Below are positions 11,759-22,378 of a stretch of DNA of 64,000 nucleotides, piece by piece (position 1 is the stretch's first letter; each line of letters opens with the position of its first letter). The DNA lies in contig NZ_JABWDU010000004.1 in the NCBI RefSeq assembly GCF_013371465.1, forward strand, positions 1-64,000. The letters are read 5' to 3'. Made by a program: the position numbers and the translations under genes. Origin of the DNA: Ensifer oleiphilus (GTDB lineage: Bacteria; Pseudomonadota; Alphaproteobacteria; Rhizobiales; Rhizobiaceae). The notes below the pieces were generated by a model that worked only from the letters and a program-made list of their open reading frames with translations, had not been told where the DNA came from and did not search any database.

Positions 11759-12164
11759 GCTATTCTCCGGGTGCTGTTGATAAACCGGGATAAGAACCGC
11801 CGATGACGCGCCGTCGGCTCCGGCGACGGGAAAACCTCTGACTTATTCACAATTGGTCCAGCGCGGAAGAAAGCTTCGCGGAGCTTGTGGACAAGACTCA
11901 TGGCGATGACAAAGTGTCACGTGTTTCCGTTCGTTGTCCACAGGTATGCGCACTTTTTCGAACGCAGCAATCGCCTGATTCCCATCGGCTTTTTGTACTT
12001 ATCCACGAGATGCGGGCGGCTGTGCGGTACTGGCTCCCGCCCGGCTCTCTCCGATCGGGTCGCCGTGGATGACGTGTGGTCATCTTTTAATCCTTGATAC
12101 CCACCGACTCTAAGAAATAGAAAGAGTCTAAATACCTTTGTTTATATATTGGGAGAGACCATCC
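11759..12164. other. oriC: Probable chromosomal origin of replication (oriC)
   Basis: A 406-bp non-coding gap between ppsR (leftward) and hemE (rightward). It holds four 9-mers within one mismatch of the DnaA box TTATCCACA: TTATTCACA (11843-11851), TTGTCCACA on the minus strand (11886-11894), TTGTCCACA (11934-11942) and TTATCCACG (11999-12007). An AT-rich stretch (about 12080-12150) lies beside hemE. Four GANTC sites occur at 11895, 11977, 12106 and 12124. Adjacency of oriC to hemE is established for Caulobacter and reported for Sinorhizobium meliloti. The location is strongly suggested, but no replication data are available. The hemE and ppsR promoters must also be here. Confidence 0.8.
12106..12128. 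repeat. Inverted repeat with paired GANTC sites in the AT-rich part of oriC
   Basis: GACTCT and AGAGTC flank an 11-base A-rich spacer. Both arms contain a GANTC sequence. It lies 37 bases before the hemE start and could affect origin function or hemE transcription through CcrM methylation; that role is inferred. Confidence 0.45.
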
Positions 12165-13196
12165 GTGGCCGAGACACGAAGGAAAGTTCTGGAGGTTTTG
12201 GACGGGAAGACAGTCAGTCCCCCTCCCATCTGGCTCATGCGCCAGGCCGGTCGCTACCTTCCGGAATATCGGGCAACGCGCGCGGTTGCGGGAAGCTTCC
12301 TCGATCTCTGTTATACGCCGGATCTGGCCGTCGAAGTGACGCTGCAGCCGATCCGACGTTATGCTTTTGATGCAGCCATTCTCTTTTCCGATATCCTCGT
12401 GATCCCAGATGCCCTGAAGCGGAATGTTCGCTTTGAAGAGGGTCACGGACCGAAGATGGATCCGATCGATGTCGACGGCATCAGGGCTCTGAAGGCTGAC
12501 GGTATCTCCAATTATCTGAAACCGGTGTTCGAAACGGTGTCCCGTTTGCGCGCCGAACTCCCGCGGGAAACGACGCTGCTCGGTTTCTGCGGTGCCCCCT
12601 GGACGGTCGCGACATACATGATCGCCGGTCATGGAACGCCCGACCAGGCCCCTGCCCGGCTGTTCGCCTATCGGAACCCGGAAGCCTTCCAACGGCTTTT
12701 GACGTTCCTCGCCGAGGTGTCCGCCGACTATCTGGTCGAACAGATCGATGCCGGCGCCGACGCGGTGCAGATTTTCGATTCCTGGGCCGGGGTTCTCGGC
12801 GAGGAGGAATTCGAGCGTTTTGCGGTCAAGCCCGTCGCCCGAATGATTGCGTCGGTGAGAGCACGACGTCCACAGGCGAAGATAATCGCCTTTGCCAAGG
12901 GCGCAGGGCTTCTCCTGAAGCAGTATCGCCAGAAAACGGGTGCCGACGCCATCGGCCTCGATTGGACCGTCCCCTTGTCCTTCGCTGTCGATTTGCAGAA
13001 GGACGGACCGGTGCAGGGCAATCTCGATCCGATGCGGGTCGTTTCCGGCGGCGCTGCGCTGGATCAGGGGATCGATCGTATTCTCGATGCGCTCGGCAAT
13101 GGGCCGCTGATTTTCAACCTTGGACACGGGATTACGCCGCAGGCTGATCCGGAAAACGTCTCGGCCCTTGTGTCGCGGGTTCGCGGGGAACCCTGA
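12165..13196 (+). CDS. hemE: Uroporphyrinogen decarboxylase
   Basis: A 343-residue cytosolic enzyme that decarboxylates the four acetate side chains of uroporphyrinogen III to give coproporphyrinogen III in haem synthesis. The N-terminal signature [17 protein letters not shown] (about 20-36) and [14 protein letters not shown] near 138 are diagnostic, as is the terminal FNLGHGI. The GTG at 12165 is chosen because GGGAGAG (12151-12157) lies 7 bases upstream; a TTG at 12138 is open but has no such site. Its stop overlaps the hemJ start by one base. Confidence 0.97.
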   Translation: MAETRRKVLEVLDGKTVSPPPIWLMRQAGRYLPEYRATRAVAGSFLDLCYTPDLAVEVTLQPIRRYAFDAAILFSDILVIPDALKRNVRFEEGHGPKMDPIDVDGIRALKADGISNYLKPVFETVSRLRAELPRETTLLGFCGAPWTVATYMIAGHGTPDQAPARLFAYRNPEAFQRLLTFLAEVSADYLVEQIDAGADAVQIFDSWAGVLGEEEFERFAVKPVARMIASVRARRPQAKIIAFAKGAGLLLKQYRQKTGADAIGLDWTVPLSFAVDLQKDGPVQGNLDPMRVVSGGAALDQGIDRILDALGNGPLIFNLGHGITPQADPENVSALVSRVRGEP

Positions 13197-13735
13197 TGAG
13201 CGAACGCCAGACGGATAGCGCTCCCGGAAACAGGGCGCGGCTGAGGGCGATGATCGCGCTTGGCGGTTTTACCGCGCTGCTCGTCGGGCTTTTCGTCTGG
13301 CAGCCGGAGAGCCTCTACCTCTGGATCAAGGCGCTGCACGTGATTGCGGTGATGTCGTGGATGGCAGCGCTGCTCTACATGCCGCGGCTGTTCATCTACC
13401 ACACTGACGCAGCGCCTGGATCGGAACAGTCCGAGACGTTCAAGATGATGGAACAGCGTCTGCTGAAGGTCATCATGAACCCAGCGATGATGATTTCCTG
13501 GGTGCTCGGGCTCTACCTCGCCTGGAGCGTCTATGGTTTTCAGGGCGGCTGGCTTCACGCCAAACTCCTGTTCGTGGTGATGCTGACCGTGGTCCATGTG
13601 GGCTTCAGCCGGGCGGTGCGGACCTTCCAGAGGGATGAGAATCGTCGCACTGCACGGTATTGGCGCTTGATGAACGAGGCCCCGACGCTGCTGATGATCC
13701 TGATCGTCATCATGGTCGTGGTGAAGCCGTTTTGA
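13196..13735 (+). CDS. hemJ: Protoporphyrinogen oxidase HemJ
   Basis: A 179-residue multi-pass membrane protein of the HemJ/UPF0093 family, which oxidises protoporphyrinogen IX to protoporphyrin IX. Four or five hydrophobic helices are visible (about 18-37, 44-64, 95-115, 122-140, 158-176). The family histidine motif is in KALHVIAVMSWMAALLYMPRLFIYH, cited here by its start at about residue 44. Translational coupling to hemE (shared A of TGATG) supports a haem role. Confidence 0.93.
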   Translation: MSERQTDSAPGNRARLRAMIALGGFTALLVGLFVWQPESLYLWIKALHVIAVMSWMAALLYMPRLFIYHTDAAPGSEQSETFKMMEQRLLKVIMNPAMMISWVLGLYLAWSVYGFQGGWLHAKLLFVVMLTVVHVGFSRAVRTFQRDENRRTARYWRLMNEAPTLLMILIVIMVVVKPF

Positions 13736-13791
13736 ATTTTATCGATTGCTAATTGTAAGAGTTGTCGCTAATTTTCGACAACCCCTTGCGG

Positions 13792-13807
13792 CGTTTCACG
13801 TGAATCG
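13792..13807. promoter_or_regulatory. parS: parS-like site 2 (hemJ-rho gap)
   Basis: CGTTTCACGTGAATCG. The 12-base core GTTTCACGTGAA is intact and the outer bases deviate at three positions from the parS consensus. It lies in the 189-bp non-coding gap before rho. Confidence 0.75.
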
Positions 13808-13924
13808 CTATTTTCTGCCATCTCCTCTTCATGGCTTGTGACAAAGACCAGAGCCTGCCCCCTGCCGCAGCTCCCTTCAGAAAACACGCCGTCTTCCCAT
13901 TCCCGTACGAAACATGGATCCTTC

Positions 13925-15190
<1,266 letters not shown>

Positions 15191-15219
15191 TACGGTCAGG
15201 CTACCTCATGACAATCAAG

Positions 15220-15247
15220 ACCGGGCAATCAGCTTGCCCGGTTTTTT
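15220..15247 (+). terminator. Rho-independent terminator after rho
   Basis: CCGGGCAA / TTGCCCGG (15221-15228 and 15234-15241) with a 5-base loop and six Ts immediately after. It lies 30 bases past the rho stop. Confidence 0.92.
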
Positions 15248-15590
15248 CGTTTCTACCGACTATTTCATTAGCCGGATTCGCTCGACGACGGCCGGTCAGA
15301 ACGCGATTTTTGATTCGCCATCGCAACGATTTTGAGCGGCTCGTCTCGAGGCCATCTGGCTGTGTTTGGTGATTCACGTGAAACACAATCGCCGAGCGGC
15401 CTCAGACTTGATCTTTCCATGACTATTCGGCATAAGCTCGCAACCGCTCTTAACCTCTGCGCTTTCGGGGAACGCGACTGTCGCGTCTCATCCCGCTACC
15501 GACAAAGAGGGTCAGAAGAACACGCCTGAACCATTTCCGGGGCCGGGCGTGCACAGAGCGATCAGTCTCATTTGGGCCCAGGTGAAAACA
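15248..15590. other. Non-coding gap before mnmE
   Basis: After the rho terminator there is about 340 bp without a convincing gene. It contains one parS-like site (15370-15385) and, near the end, the mnmE ribosome-binding site AGGTGA (15580-15585). The mnmE promoter must lie here, but I cannot place it with confidence. Confidence 0.7.
15370..15385. promoter_or_regulatory. parS: parS-like site 3 (upstream of mnmE)
   Basis: TGATTCACGTGAAACA differs from the parS consensus at one of 16 positions and is the exact reverse complement of site 1. It is in non-coding DNA 206 bases before mnmE. Confidence 0.85.
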
Positions 15591-16916
15591 ATGCCATCCG
15601 TGGATACGATCTATGCGCTTTCCAGTGGGGCGTTGCCGGCAGGCGTGGCGGTCATCCGCATCAGTGGAACACGGACGATAGAAGTCGTCGAGTCCTTGTG
15701 TGGCGCAGTTCCGGCGCCGCGCGTTGCGTCATTGAAACCGATTCGGGCCCGCAACGGTTTGACGATCGACAGCGGCCTGGTCATCTACTTCAGCGGCCCT
15801 GCCTCCTTTACCGGCGAAGATTGCGCCGAACTGCAGGTCCATGGCAGCCGTGCCGTCGTCCAAATGCTGTTGCACGAATTGTCCGGCTTCCATGGCTTGC
15901 GTCACGCGGAGGCTGGAGAGTTTTCACGGCGTGCCTTCCAGAACGGGAAGATGGATCTCGTCGAAATCGAGGGCTTGTCGGACCTCATCGTTGCCGAGAC
16001 GGAAATGCAGCGTCGTTTGGCGCTGGAGCATTCCGAGGGTGGCCAGTCGAAGGTCTATGACGGTTGGGCGAAGCGCTTGATCCACGCGCGGGCGATGATC
16101 GAAGCGGAGCTCGATTTCGCTGACGAGGAAGATGTCCCGGGCTCGGTCAGTGAACGGATCTGGAACGACATGGAACTGCTGCGCGATGAGATCGACGCCC
16201 ATATCGCCCAGGCGCCTATCGGCGAGATTATTCGCGACGGCCTGAAGATCGTTATTGCCGGCGAACCCAATGCGGGCAAATCCAGTTTGCTCAATGCACT
16301 GGCAAAACGGGATATCGCCATCGTCACCGAAATTGCCGGGACCACGCGCGACGTGCTTTCGGTCGATCTTTCCTTAGCCGGATTCTCTGTCAAGTTGTTC
16401 GACACTGCCGGCCTGCGCGAGACTGACGAGACGGTTGAGCGCGAGGGCATTCGCCGTGCCCGCGACGTGATCTCGCGGGCCGACCTCGTTCTTCTCCTGT
16501 CGGAAACGAAGATGGGCTTTGATACTCTGCAGGAACTCAATCTGGCCGAGATTCCAGTATTGAAGGTTGCAACGAAGTCTGACAGGGAAGACATCGATAG
16601 CGATGTCGGCGCCGATGTCGCGATTTCGACCAGGACTGGCGCGGGAATGGACCATCTCTTGCATGCTATTGCCAGTTATCTCCCTGATTTATCTGGTGTA
16701 ACGGCGCTTTCCATCCCCTCACGGCGCAGGCATGTGGATGCCCTGCGCCAAGCCAGTATCGCGCTATCGGACAGCCTGACACTCGACCAGCACGGACTGG
16801 ACATACGTGCGGAGCTGCTCCGCGTCGCCGGGGATGCGATCGGCCGCATCACTGGCCGAGTGGATGTTGAAAACCTGTTGGATGTGATATTTTCCGAATT
16901 CTGTATCGGTAAATGA
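15591..16916 (+). CDS. mnmE: tRNA modification GTPase MnmE
   Basis: A 441-residue GTPase that with MnmG installs the 5-(carboxymethyl)aminomethyl group on wobble uridine 34 of certain tRNAs. The N-terminal folate-binding domain starts DTIYALSSGALPAGVAVIRISG (start residue 5). The G domain carries GEPNAGKSSLLNAL near 224-237, the switch GTTRD, and DTAGLRE. The C-terminal catalytic motif FCIGK is complete. The ATG at 15591 follows AGGTGA at 5 bases. The partner gene mnmG follows within 100 bp. Confidence 0.97.
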   Translation: MPSVDTIYALSSGALPAGVAVIRISGTRTIEVVESLCGAVPAPRVASLKPIRARNGLTIDSGLVIYFSGPASFTGEDCAELQVHGSRAVVQMLLHELSGFHGLRHAEAGEFSRRAFQNGKMDLVEIEGLSDLIVAETEMQRRLALEHSEGGQSKVYDGWAKRLIHARAMIEAELDFADEEDVPGSVSERIWNDMELLRDEIDAHIAQAPIGEIIRDGLKIVIAGEPNAGKSSLLNALAKRDIAIVTEIAGTTRDVLSVDLSLAGFSVKLFDTAGLRETDETVEREGIRRARDVISRADLVLLLSETKMGFDTLQELNLAEIPVLKVATKSDREDIDSDVGADVAISTRTGAGMDHLLHAIASYLPDLSGVTALSIPSRRRHVDALRQASIALSDSLTLDQHGLDIRAELLRVAGDAIGRITGRVDVENLLDVIFSEFCIGK

Positions 16917-16957
16917 CGCCTGACTAAAACAATGCAACGCTAGCGAGTCATGCGACG

Positions 16958-16973
16958 TGTTTCACGTGAAACG
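16958..16973. promoter_or_regulatory. parS: parS-like site 4 (mnmE-mnmG gap)
   Basis: TGTTTCACGTGAAACG matches the consensus at 15 of 16 positions, with a perfect 14-base palindromic core. It lies 39 bases before the mnmG start. Confidence 0.9.
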
Positions 16974-17011
16974 ATTCGAAGCCGGAATGCGTTTGATCGG
17001 AGAGTGCAACA

Positions 17012-18895
17012 ATGGTCCATTTTGACGTCATCGTCATTGGTGGTGGTCACGCCGGCTGCGAGGCTGCAGCCGCTTCCGCGCGTCTTGGAGCACGAACCGC
17101 TCTGATCACACACAAGGCATCGACGATCGGCGTGATGTCCTGCAATCCCGCGATCGGTGGACTTGGCAAGGGGCATCTCGTGCGTGAGATCGATGCGCTT
17201 GACGGTCTCATGGGGCGGATGGCAGATGCTGCCGGTATCCAGTTTCGCCTGCTCAATCGACGCAAGGGTCCTGCCGTTCGCGGCCCTCGCACCCAGGCCG
17301 ACCGCAAACTCTATCGCGAAGCCATGCAGCGCGAGATTGCGGTTACGGAAAACCTGAGCGTGATCGAGGGTGACGCCTTCGATCTCATAGAGCAGAACGG
17401 ACAGATTGCCGGCGTCGTCATGAAGGACGGTCGGTCCTTCAGCGCCACCGGCGTGGTGCTGACAACAGGCACCTTTCTGAAAGGGCTGATCCATATTGGC
17501 GATCAAAAGATACCGGCTGGCCGTGTCGGTGAAGAGCCATCCCTTGGTCTCTCCGCCACCCTAGCGCGCTTTGGTCTTCGCTTGGGACGACTGAAGACCG
17601 GGACCCCGGCGCGCTTGGACGGCAAGACAATCGATTGGGATCGTGTCGGCCGGCAGGGTCCGGATGAGGATCCGGTGCCCTTCTCCTTCATGACCGATCG
17701 GATCACCAACCGGCAGATCGATTGTGGCGTCACGCGCACGACAGACGCGACACACAAGATTATCGCCGATAACATCGGCAAGTCGGCGATGTATTCCGGG
17801 CAGATTGAAGGGGTCGGTCCGCGCTATTGTCCTTCGATCGAAGACAAGATCGTTCGCTTCGGCGAACGAGACGGCCATCAGATCTTCCTTGAGCCGGAAG
17901 GCCTGGATGACGACACGGTCTACCCAAATGGTATTTCAACGTCTTTGCCGGCGGATGTCCAGGATGCGTTCATCCGGACAATCCCTGGTCTCGAGGATGT
18001 GTCGATCCTGCAACCGGGTTACGCGATCGAATATGACCATGTCGATCCACGTGAACTGGATGCGACACTGGCGGTGCGCAAGATGCCGGGTCTGTTCCTC
18101 GCAGGCCAGATCAATGGCACCACCGGCTATGAGGAGGCTGGCGCTCAAGGTCTGGTCGCTGGCCTGAATGCCGCAAAAGCCGCGATGGGACGCGAGGCGG
18201 TCTTATTCAGTCGTACCGATTCCTACATCGGTGTGATGGTCGACGACCTGACCTCGCGAGGCATCACCGAGCCCTATCGGATGTTTACGTCGCGAGCCGA
18301 ATACCGCTTGTCACTGCGGGCCGACAATGCGGACATGCGCCTGACGCCCAAGGCGATCGAGATCGGTTGTGTCTCTGAAGCGCGACGGGAACGCTTTGAA
18401 GAATGGAAAACACAGTTTGACAGCGGACGAGCGTTGCTCAAGCAATTGTCCGTCACGCCCGCCGAAGGAAACCGCCACGGGCTCAAGCTGAACCAGGATG
18501 GCCAGCGGCGAACCGCGTTTGAGATCCTGTCCTACCCGGACCAGACAATCGATGCGCTCATGCCGCTGTGGCCCGAGCTGAAGGACATTCCGCGTGCGGT
18601 GGTCGAACCACTCGAAATCGATGCAGCCTACGCCGTCTACATGGATCGCCAGACATCGGACATTGCTGGGATCCGTCGCGAGGAGACGATGGTCATTCCT
18701 GCGGATTTTGACTTTGCATCCCTCGCTGGCCTGTCGAATGAACTGAAGCAGAAGCTGACGTTGCACGCGCCACGAAACCTGGCACAAGCGCTCAAGGTCG
18801 ACGGAATGACCCCCGCCGCGGCCTCGTTGATCTTGGCTTGGTTGAAACGAATGAACCGCTCAGCGGGACGAGACGAGAAGGTAAGTGCGCAATGA
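17012..18895 (+). CDS. mnmG: tRNA uridine-5-carboxymethylaminomethyl modification enzyme MnmG (GidA)
   Basis: A 627-residue FAD-dependent partner of MnmE. The dinucleotide-binding loop is [12 protein letters not shown] (residues 8-19), followed by [20 protein letters not shown] near 44-63 and the conserved cysteine-bearing segments further on, including the [17 protein letters not shown] stretch near 370. The C-terminal helical domain (ending [12 protein letters not shown]) is intact. The start is the ATG at 17012. It overlaps rsmG by 4 bases (ATGA), so the two are translationally coupled. Confidence 0.97.
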   Translation: MVHFDVIVIGGGHAGCEAAAASARLGARTALITHKASTIGVMSCNPAIGGLGKGHLVREIDALDGLMGRMADAAGIQFRLLNRRKGPAVRGPRTQADRKLYREAMQREIAVTENLSVIEGDAFDLIEQNGQIAGVVMKDGRSFSATGVVLTTGTFLKGLIHIGDQKIPAGRVGEEPSLGLSATLARFGLRLGRLKTGTPARLDGKTIDWDRVGRQGPDEDPVPFSFMTDRITNRQIDCGVTRTTDATHKIIADNIGKSAMYSGQIEGVGPRYCPSIEDKIVRFGERDGHQIFLEPEGLDDDTVYPNGISTSLPADVQDAFIRTIPGLEDVSILQPGYAIEYDHVDPRELDATLAVRKMPGLFLAGQINGTTGYEEAGAQGLVAGLNAAKAAMGREAVLFSRTDSYIGVMVDDLTSRGITEPYRMFTSRAEYRLSLRADNADMRLTPKAIEIGCVSEARRERFEEWKTQFDSGRALLKQLSVTPAEGNRHGLKLNQDGQRRTAFEILSYPDQTIDALMPLWPELKDIPRAVVEPLEIDAAYAVYMDRQTSDIAGIRREETMVIPADFDFASLAGLSNELKQKLTLHAPRNLAQALKVDGMTPAAASLILAWLKRMNRSAGRDEKVSAQ

Positions 18896-19533
18896 AAACG
18901 AGTCCTTTCGTTGGCTTGAACGGACTGCGTGTTTCACGTGAAACGCATGAACGTCTTGAGCACTTCGCTATGCTGTTCCAGAAGTGGGCGAAGTCGATCA
19001 ATCTCATTGCCCCCTCGACCCTCGATGACCTATGGCGTCGCCACATCGTCGATAGCCTTCAGCTGGTGCAGCTGTCGCCGGGTCCGAAGACCTGGGTCGA
19101 CCTTGGCAGCGGTGGCGGATTTCCTGGTGTCATTACGGCCATCTATCTTTCCGATTTTTCCGACGGCTGGGTGCATCTGATCGAGAGCAACAACAAGAAG
19201 GCTGCATTCTTGCGTGTCGCGCTGATGGAAACCGGTGCGCGCGGGTCCGTTCATCCGATTCGAATCGAAGACGCGAGTTCCGTTGCGCCGAAATGTGATG
19301 CGATTTCGGCGCGTGCGCTGGCTGACCTCAGCCTGTTGCTTGACTATTCGTCGCCCTGGATGATGGCCGAAGGCGGCAAAACAGTCGCTTACTTCCATAA
19401 AGGGCGGGATTACCAGCGCGAGATCGACAAAGCCGTTGGCCGCTACGACTTTGATCTGGTAAAACACCCAAGCATTGTCGAGCCAGATTCTGTCGTGCTC
19501 GAGATCGCAAATCTTTCGCGAAGAACTCAGTGA
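18892..19533 (+). CDS. rsmG: 16S rRNA (guanine-527-N7)-methyltransferase
   Basis: A 213-residue SAM-dependent methyltransferase that modifies G527 of 16S rRNA. The SAM-binding core is [19 protein letters not shown] near 66-84 and the downstream [38 protein letters not shown] near 30 and [11 protein letters not shown] are standard. The ATG at 18892 overlaps the mnmG stop. Codons 13-18 lie in a perfect-core parS site (18930-18945) and encode V-S-R-E-T. Next gene is parA. Confidence 0.95.
   Translation: MKTSPFVGLNGLRVSRETHERLEHFAMLFQKWAKSINLIAPSTLDDLWRRHIVDSLQLVQLSPGPKTWVDLGSGGGFPGVITAIYLSDFSDGWVHLIESNNKKAAFLRVALMETGARGSVHPIRIEDASSVAPKCDAISARALADLSLLLDYSSPWMMAEGGKTVAYFHKGRDYQREIDKAVGRYDFDLVKHPSIVEPDSVVLEIANLSRRTQ
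18930..18945. promoter_or_regulatory. parS: parS-like site 5 (inside rsmG)
   Basis: TGTTTCACGTGAAACG, 15 of 16 matches to the consensus, located within the rsmG coding sequence 0.6 kb upstream of parA. Confidence 0.9.
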
Positions 19534-19548
19534 TTGGCGAGCGGAAAC

Positions 19549-20343
19549 ATGTTTGGCGCAAAAAACCGGATCATCACGATAGCAAACCAGAAGGGTGGTG
19601 TCGGCAAAACGACGACCGCGATCAATCTGGCAACCGCTCTGGCGGCCATTGGCGAGAAGGTTCTGATCGTTGACCTGGACCCGCAGGGCAATGCGAGCAC
19701 GGGTCTCGGCATTCAGCGCCGCGACCGCCATCTTTCGTCCTATGAGCTGATGGTCGGATCGCATTCGATCGCCGAGATCGTTCAGCAGACAGCCGTGCCG
19801 AACCTAGCTATCGTTCCGTCGACGATGGACTTGCTCGGCGTCGAGATGGAGATCTCAAAGGAAGCCGATCGCGCCTTTCGTTTGCGCAAGGCCTTGGCCA
19901 GCCCGGAGGCGCTGGAATACTCCTACGTTCTCGTCGACTGCCCGCCGTCGTTCAACCTCCTGACGATGAACGCCATGGCGGCCGCGCATTCGGTGCTGGT
20001 GCCGCTGCAGTGTGAGTTCTTCGCACTGGAAGGCCTTAGCCAACTGCTGGAGACGGTCGATCAGGTGCGCAGAACCGTCAATCCCAGCCTCGATATCCAG
20101 GGCATCGTCCTGACGATGTTCGATTCGCGTAACAATCTGGCGCAGCAGGTGGTGAGCGATGTTCGCACCCACCTTGGGGATAAGGTCTACCACACGCTCA
20201 TTCCGCGCAATGTTCGTGTCTCCGAGGCGCCATCTTATGGTAAGCCGGCCATCCTTTACGATCTGAAATGCGCCGGTAGCCAGGCTTATCTTCAGTTGGC
20301 ATCGGAAGTGATCCAGCGCGAGCGGCAGCGCAAGGCTGCATAA
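19549..20343 (+). CDS. parA: Chromosome partitioning ATPase ParA
   Basis: A protein of about 264 residues in the ParA/Soj family, which moves ParB-parS complexes by ATP-driven DNA binding. The deviant Walker A loop KGGVGKTTTAINLA is near residues 14-27, with both lysines of the ParA type. VDLDPQGNASTGLG and the Walker B segment YVLVDCPPSFNLLT follow. The ATG at 19549 is preferred (GCGGAAAC upstream); a TTG at 19534 directly after the rsmG stop is also open. It is 35 bases from parB and forms the last part of the rsmG-parA-parB run. Confidence 0.97.
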   Translation: MFGAKNRIITIANQKGGVGKTTTAINLATALAAIGEKVLIVDLDPQGNASTGLGIQRRDRHLSSYELMVGSHSIAEIVQQTAVPNLAIVPSTMDLLGVEMEISKEADRAFRLRKALASPEALEYSYVLVDCPPSFNLLTMNAMAAAHSVLVPLQCEFFALEGLSQLLETVDQVRRTVNPSLDIQGIVLTMFDSRNNLAQQVVSDVRTHLGDKVYHTLIPRNVRVSEAPSYGKPAILYDLKCAGSQAYLQLASEVIQRERQRKAA

Positions 20344-20378
20344 TTGTTTCGGTACCGGAATTAAAATCGGGTGATACT

Positions 20379-21266
20379 ATGAACGACGATAGCTCGAAGA
20401 GACGGCTTGGTCGCGGACTGGCTGCATTGATCGGCGAGATGGACCAACCGATCCAGGCGGGCGCTGCCCCTGCCCCAGTCAACCCTGATCGGCGGGTGCC
20501 GATCGAGTTCGTGTCGCGAAACCCGAGAAACCCCCGTCGGCAGTTCGATGAAGGTGAGTTGCAGGACCTCGCCAACTCTATCCGGCAGCACGGCATCGTT
20601 CAGCCGGTCGTTGCCCGCACGATTGGCACGGACCGCTACGAGATCATCGCCGGCGAACGCCGTTGGCGCGCAGCGCAGCTGGCGGGCTTTACCGAAATCC
20701 CGGTTATTATCCGCGATGTTGACGATCGGACGGCGCTGGAGATCGCCATCGTCGAGAACGTGCAGCGCTCAGACCTCAATCCACTCGATGAAGCGCTTGG
20801 CTACGAGCAACTGATTGCCGAGCACGGCTACACACAGAACGATCTCGGTGAGATCATCGGCAAGAGCCGCAGCCATGTGGCCAACAGCCTGCGGCTGTTG
20901 AAGCTGCCCGAGCCCGTGCGCGACATGCTGTCCGAAGGAAGCCTTTCGGCCGGCCATGCGCGCGCATTGATCCCGACATCGGACCCTGCAACGCTGGCCC
21001 GCAACATCGTCGCAAAGGGCCTTTCGGTCCGCGACGCGGAACGACTGGCGCAGAACGATATTCGTGCCCAGAACGACCCCAACTACGCCAAGGCCGCGCG
21101 CCGGGACGAGAAGGACGCCGATACGCTGGCGCTTGAGCGGACGTTGTCCGATAGCCTCGGGCTCGAAGTCACTGTCAGCCACAAGGCTTCCGGGGGCCAC
21201 CTCAGGATTTCCTACAAGACCCTTGATCAGCTCGAAGAGATCTGCCGGCTGCTTGAACGCCGCTGA
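20379..21266 (+). CDS. parB: Chromosome partitioning protein ParB
   Basis: A 295-residue CTPase and DNA-clamp protein that loads at parS and spreads. The N terminus RRLGRGLAALIGEMD is the ParA-interacting peptide. The CTP-binding and parS-loading boxes are RNPRRQF near 49 and GERRWRAAQLAG near 92-103. The helix-turn-helix is in YTQNDLGEIIGKSRSHVANSLRLL near 149, cited by its start. A C-terminal dimerisation domain is present. It converges with holA, 66 bases away. Confidence 0.97.
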   Translation: MNDDSSKRRLGRGLAALIGEMDQPIQAGAAPAPVNPDRRVPIEFVSRNPRNPRRQFDEGELQDLANSIRQHGIVQPVVARTIGTDRYEIIAGERRWRAAQLAGFTEIPVIIRDVDDRTALEIAIVENVQRSDLNPLDEALGYEQLIAEHGYTQNDLGEIIGKSRSHVANSLRLLKLPEPVRDMLSEGSLSAGHARALIPTSDPATLARNIVAKGLSVRDAERLAQNDIRAQNDPNYAKAARRDEKDADTLALERTLSDSLGLEVTVSHKASGGHLRISYKTLDQLEEICRLLERR

Positions 21267-21332
21267 GCGCGCGCAGCTTCTACAGGCAACGATCATTTTT
21301 CCATGAAGGTGTTGACCCGCGGATGCGCGCGC

Positions 21333-22367
21333 TCAACGTCTGGCTGACTGCACGGCGATCGCCATCAGGTTCTGCAGCACCATGCTCTCCTCTAGGCTCT
21401 GGCGGGTGCGGCTCTGAAAAATCGTATTCTGCAACCGCGTCAGCTCGCGGCGGATCGCCGGCGAAGACCAATGCCGAAGCGCTGCCTCGATGATGGGTTT
21501 GCGGCGAAAGTGCAGGTGCCGACCCATGGTCGCGATCACCTGACCGGCCTGCTGGCGCGATGAATCCATCTCGGCGCGCATCAGATCGAGCTGCTGAAAC
21601 TGCCGCAAGCACCCTTGCAAAACAAGGAAAGCCGGTGTTTTCGACGTGGTAATCTTCTGCATTGCGTGCAGAAGGCCGTCAAGATCACCTTTCAACACGG
21701 CATCGACCGCATCATCAACGGAGATAGCGCTGGCATCGCCAACGATGTCGGTGACATCCGATTCATCGACGGTCGTCTTGCCTCGGCAATAGAGCGCCAG
21801 CTTGCGGACTTCGTTGCGCGAGGCCAGCCGGTCACCGCCCAGCGCCTCCATCAGTCTTTCGCGTGCAGCCGGTGTTATGCCGAGCTTTTCCTCGCCGAGT
21901 TCCTTGTCGATCAGGGTCTGCAGACTGCGGGCATCGTCGCTATAACAGGCGATGGTCGCGATGGAACGGGCGGTCTCGGCGACCTTGCGCAGCGCCGATC
22001 CCTTCTTGAGATCCCCCGCTTCGACGAGGACGTAGCTACCGGTGGGAAGTTCGCCGGCCAGGATCTGCAACGCATCGACGAGCGCCTTCTCGTTGGCGGC
22101 TCCGCGCACCCAGACGAGCTTTTCACCGCCGAATAGGCCGATCGAGTTGACCTCGTCGAGAAGACGGCCGGGGCTCTGCTGCAGATCCCCGGCGTCGAGC
22201 TTGGTGATTGAGAAAGGGTCGTCGAGCGGAACGCCGCTGAGCGACGCGATCGCCCCTGCCCGCTCCGAGACCAGACCGCGGTCCGGACCGTAGAGGACAA
22301 AGAGGCGATAGAGGCCCGCTGACTTCTGAAGGAAAGAGTCGAACTCGTGCGACTTGACTTCGCTCAT
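21333..22367 (-). CDS. holA: DNA polymerase III subunit delta
   Basis: A 344-residue clamp-loader wrench subunit that opens the beta sliding clamp. The N-terminal segment FLQKSAGLYRLFVLYGPDRG and the beta-binding region FSITKLDAGDLQQSPGRLLDEVNSIGLFGGEK (quoted in two parts: start at about 53, end at about 84) match the family. The middle AAA-like domain and C-terminal collar helices complete the length. It follows lptE on the minus strand with an 11-base gap. Confidence 0.92.
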   Translation of the reverse strand: MSEVKSHEFDSFLQKSAGLYRLFVLYGPDRGLVSERAGAIASLSGVPLDDPFSITKLDAGDLQQSPGRLLDEVNSIGLFGGEKLVWVRGAANEKALVDALQILAGELPTGSYVLVEAGDLKKGSALRKVAETARSIATIACYSDDARSLQTLIDKELGEEKLGITPAARERLMEALGGDRLASRNEVRKLALYCRGKTTVDESDVTDIVGDASAISVDDAVDAVLKGDLDGLLHAMQKITTSKTPAFLVLQGCLRQFQQLDLMRAEMDSSRQQAGQVIATMGRHLHFRRKPIIEAALRHWSSPAIRRELTRLQNTIFQSRTRQSLEESMVLQNLMAIAVQSARR

Positions 22368-22378
22368 TCCAGCACCGC

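Noticed and set aside
11913-11928. GTGTCACGTGTTTCCG as another parS site in the oriC gap
   Set aside because: It shares CACGTG but lacks the TTTCAC/GTGAAA arms.
12087-13127. A 346-codon frame antisense to hemE reaching into the oriC gap
   Set aside because: It overlaps hemE almost fully and has no recognisable domain.
18047-18060. CACGTGAAC in mnmG as a parS site
   Set aside because: Only the right half matches; the left arm is GATC instead of GTTT.
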